Positions 62,484 to 64,000 of a stretch of DNA of 64,000 bases are shown piece by piece. The number at the start of each line of letters is the position of its first letter. Within the stretch, counting starts at the first letter, position 1. The stretch is from Methylophaga sp. UBA3192 (lineage in GTDB: Bacteria; Pseudomonadota; Gammaproteobacteria; Nitrosococcales; Methylophagaceae). A program made the translations under genes and the position numbers. The notes beneath the pieces were generated by a model. It made no database searches. It saw nothing but the letters and a program-made list of their open reading frames with translations, and was not told where the DNA came from. The DNA lies in NCBI GenBank assembly GCA_002363955.1, contig DEXE01000007.1, positions 387,859 through 451,858 of the forward strand, written 5' to 3'.

Positions 62484-62639
62484 ATGTTAAACAAACTTAT
62501 TTCAACATTTTTCATTGTAGTTATTTTAATGATTTCAGGATGTGGGCACTATAAACATGGTCACGTGCCGCCCGGCCACGATCCATCTGGCCCTGGAAAC
62601 AGTGAAAATGCTCCGGGACATAATAAATACAAAAAATAA
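62484..62639 (+). CDS. Small His/Gly/Pro-rich lipoprotein
   Basis: 51-residue product, too short for routine ORF calling. An AAGGA ribosome site precedes the ATG by 11 bases. It has a hydrophobic signal segment and a lipobox (MISGC, Cys20), then a tail rich in His, Gly and Pro with two PPGH/APGH-type repeats (HVPPGHDPSGPGN and APGHNKYKK). The tail could bind metal, but function is unknown. Confidence 0.65.
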   Translation: MLNKLISTFFIVVILMISGCGHYKHGHVPPGHDPSGPGNSENAPGHNKYKK

Positions 62640-62660
62640 ATCGTACTTATAAAAAGGATA

Positions 62661-62834
62661 TTACCCAATCACCGCTTTGCTGGGCGAAGTATTCGTATCA
62701 AAAGTCATCGAAAGCTGATCTAGTGTGGAGGAATTTATATTAAGTTCCACGATTCCATGATCCTCGCATGAGAAGTCAACTCGCAAGGCTCGATATGACG
62801 TATTAAGTGGTTTTAAACCTTCGGTATAAATAAA
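62661..62834 (-). pseudogene. Possible gene remnant, open minus-strand frame without start
   Basis: A 57-codon open frame on the minus strand with coding-like composition (segments LRVDFSCEDHGIVELNI and TLDQLSMTFDTNTSP) ends in TAA at 62661. No start codon follows the upstream stop, so it could be the 3' end of a decayed gene. The rest of the 62640-62964 gap shows nothing else. Family not recognised. Confidence 0.25.
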
Positions 62835-62964
62835 CTAGAACCCAACACAAAAAAATTTATCCATATTGTCAATTAGCCATTAGGATTAAGACTTAATGTG
62901 GATTTATCCCGATACCAGTTTATTGCGAAACTTGACGCTTTGCTTGAATGATTGGAGTCCGGTT

Positions 62965-63348
62965 ATGAAAACAATTACTTTTGGAAAATTCTCGGCGCCT
63001 AGCGCAACACCAATTACATCAGACCTTGATGGTTGGATTCCATTTGAAGGCTTGCCGACTATGACTACCTGGCTTGAATATGTCTCTGCAGACGGTAAGT
63101 TATTAACGGGTTATTGGGAAGCTACACCGGGGACTTATCGCGTCATCTATAATGCTGATGAAATGGTGCACATGTTCGAAGGCAAGGCCACATTAAAGGA
63201 TGACAATGGCGAGTCTGTTAGCTATATCGCCGGTGACAGTTTCGTGGTTAAGGCCGGCTTTAAGGGTACCTGGAAGACGGAACAAACCGTACGCAAGATT
63301 TTTGCGATCCGTGTACCACAAGATGTAACTTCACCCTTTGGTGAGTAA
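62965..63348 (+). CDS. Cupin-domain protein
   Basis: 127 residues from ATG 62965, seven bases after GGAG; a longer frame from 62896 lacks a ribosome site. One cupin barrel of the EutQ/ureidoglycine-aminohydrolase-like type: GYWEATPGTYRVIYNADEMVHMFEGKATL (core YRVIYNADEMVHMFEGKA) is motif 1 and YIAGDSFVVKAGFKGTWKT motif 2. Metal ligands appear partly replaced. Specific function unknown. Confidence 0.78.
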   Translation: MKTITFGKFSAPSATPITSDLDGWIPFEGLPTMTTWLEYVSADGKLLTGYWEATPGTYRVIYNADEMVHMFEGKATLKDDNGESVSYIAGDSFVVKAGFKGTWKTEQTVRKIFAIRVPQDVTSPFGE

Positions 63349-63443
63349 CGTTATCGCAGTAGACTGTTACTAACCCAGTGTACTTGATAACATCCCTTAT
63401 CTTCAATGGCATTGAGTTCAAACAAGTTCTGAAATATCTTAGT

Positions 63444-63482
63444 AAAAAGAGCCCGTCTTCTTAATTGAGGAGGGGCTTTTTT
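63444..63482. terminator. Bidirectional intrinsic terminator T1
   Basis: Stem AGCCC-G-TCTTC (63450-63460) with GAGGA-G-GGGCT (63467-63477), one G-G mismatch, six-base loop. It is flanked by A5 on the left and T6 on the right. It can end cupin transcription on the plus strand and repeat copy 1 on the minus strand. Confidence 0.8.
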
Positions 63483-63528
63483 ATATAAGTTGCCCATAAC
63501 ATACAAAATCAGGATCTTTTTTTGTATA

Positions 63529-63743
63529 AAGCCTGGCAGTTATTCACATGGATGTGATGTATTCCGATAACGCAGGAGCGGTTATCGGTGACCTACTTTA
63601 TCAGCCACATCCCTGTGGCAGACCCTACGGGCTCGCTTCGCTCATGCAAAAACGCTTATCTCCATGGATGGAGTGTATGCAGAAGCAATGCTGGGAGCAT
63701 TGCCTGTCCTGGCGTTTTTGTCACTTCGTTCAAGCAGGTCACC
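63529..63743 (-). repeat. 5S-tailed structured repeat, copy 1
   Basis: On the minus strand: an outer 8-bp pair GGTGACCT/AGGTCACC (63587-63594, 63736-63743), stem P1 CAAAAACGC/GCGTTTTTG (63647-63655, 63712-63720), hairpin P2 CTCCAT/ATGGAG (63660-63673), hairpin P3 GCAATGCT/AGCATTGC (63685-63703), then AAAGTAGGTCAC and, after a 49-base insert, TGCCAGGCTTT, which together match a gammaproteobacterial 5S rRNA 3' end. Small plus-strand frames here are not credible genes. Confidence 0.7.
63541..63589. repeat. 49-bp palindromic insert inside the 5S-like tail of copy 1
   Basis: Copy 2 reads AAAGTAGGTCAC-TGCCAGGCTTT without a break on the minus strand; copy 1 has about 49 extra bases at that point. 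They contain CCGATAAC (63564-63571) / GTTATCGG (63581-63588) and CACAT/ATGTG hairpins. Exact edges are uncertain by a base or two. Confidence 0.6.
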
Positions 63744-63760
63744 TTGTCTAAACTTCAGAT

Positions 63761-63800
63761 AATAAAAAAGGCCACCCCTATCGGAGTGGCCTTTTCTATT
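63761..63800. terminator. Bidirectional intrinsic terminator T2
   Basis: GGCCAC (63770-63775) pairs with GTGGCC (63786-63791), with A6 to the left and T4 to the right, so it works in both directions. On the minus strand it lies about nine bases after the 5S-like tail of copy 2, as the terminator of an rRNA or small RNA unit would. Confidence 0.85.
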
Positions 63801-63805
63801 ATATT

Positions 63806-63975
63806 AAAGCCTGGCAGTGACCTACTTTGATGAGATGCGTCCCTGCCTCTCACCCTTCGGGCGCCTACCGGCGTCCATTATCGCTTATCTCCATGGACGG
63901 AGTGTATGCAAAGCAATGTCTGGAACATTGCTTGTCCGGGCGATAATGTCACATGGGGTGTTCGCATGTTCAGGT
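63806..63975 (-). repeat. 5S-tailed structured repeat, copy 2
   Basis: Homologous to copy 1. On the minus strand P1 is ATTATCGC/GCGATAAT (63877-63884, 63940-63947), P2 CTCCAT/ACGGAG (63889-63902), P3 AAGCAATGT/ACATTGCTT (63911-63933), and the 3' tail AAAGTAGGTCACTGCCAGGCTTT (63828-63806) is an uninterrupted 5S rRNA-like 3' end. The body is not 5S rRNA. P1 and P3 differ from copy 1 by paired, compensatory changes. Confidence 0.7.
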
Positions 63976-64000
63976 TAAATCATCACAAGTGTTGAATATA

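Noticed and set aside
63548..63830. Two plus-strand frames of 67 and 80 codons
   Set aside because: They run through the hairpins of the structured repeat and the 5S-like tail; composition and repeats explain them.
63806..64000. A complete 5S rRNA gene at the right edge
   Set aside because: Only about 23 bases of the 3' end match; the rest of the element does not fold or read as 5S rRNA.

Overview
The window is a stretch of a gammaproteobacterial chromosome of moderate GC content. The gene set fits a marine methylotroph of the Methylophaga type: a periplasmic MxaD-like protein, APS-reductase sulfate assimilation, glycolate oxidase, and thiamine salvage instead of visible thiamine synthesis. 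The genus is inferred from gene content and was not tested. Most of the window is ordinary core genome; the accessory signals lie at about 46.1-46.4 kb, 50.2-54.4 kb and 61-64 kb.

Layout. 1-15.2 kb, minus strand: the division and cell-wall (dcw) cluster mraZ-rsmH-ftsL-ftsI-murE-murF-mraY-murD-ftsW-murG-murC-murB-ddl-ftsQ-ftsA (ftsA cut by the left edge). Nearly every junction overlaps by 1-4 bases, and one promoter with three 10-bp-spaced MraZ boxes lies upstream. 15.4-15.75 kb: RNase P RNA (minus). 15.8-19.6 kb: rsmI, then lpoA-yraN-dolP (envelope and PBP1A activation). 19.6-28.1 kb: hemJ-like, PilZ, then minus-strand radA-alr-dnaB and rlmB-rpsF-rpsR-DUF2232-rplI, with an OmpA-family lipoprotein. 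28.2-32.1 kb (plus): moaB, thioredoxin-fold protein, alpha/beta hydrolase, rnd, PfkB-type kinase. 32.1-37.6 kb (minus): ribH-nusB-thiL-pgpA, apaH, and sulfite reductase with its DUF934 partner. 37.9-42.7 kb (plus): glcDEF, a DUF3465-like protein, a deoxyinosine glycosylase; then an EAL phosphodiesterase (minus). 43.6-47.9 kb (minus): TSUP permease, cysH, cysD, cysN, with a 264-bp MITE-like element between cysH and cysD. 48.2-50.2 kb (plus): a small unknown gene, a CysB regulator, the MxaD-like protein. 50.3-54.4 kb: a TPP-riboswitch-controlled thiamine uptake module (TonB receptor, 85-aa thiamine-binding-type protein, PnuT, facing a phosphotransferase). 54.4-61.0 kb: SDR, mtnA (minus), then MTA/SAH deaminase-ubiG-mupP/gph-rmuC-hpnC (plus). 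61.3-64 kb: sparse AT-rich region with an EEP-family protein, a 51-aa lipoprotein, a cupin, and two structured repeats that end in a 5S rRNA-like tail followed by intrinsic terminators on the minus strand.

How the genes work together. Sulfate is activated by CysDN and reduced by an iron-sulfur APS reductase without a CysC kinase, then by siroheme sulfite reductase; CysB is the likely activator. Thiamine is imported by the riboswitch module, and ThiL makes TPP from thiamine phosphate. mtnA and the deaminase form a methylthioadenosine salvage pair. LpoA, DolP, Alr, the mur genes and the MupP-type phosphatase all serve the cell wall.

Most notable sequence-level signals: (1) the paired 5S-tailed repeats with compensatory stem changes; (2) the MITE in cysH-cysD, whose computed removal restores a compact operon; (3) the mutually exclusive pairings downstream of the TPP aptamer; (4) RBS-sequestering hairpins in front of rpsF and thiL. 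No CRISPR array, transposase, prophage gene or tRNA gene was seen.
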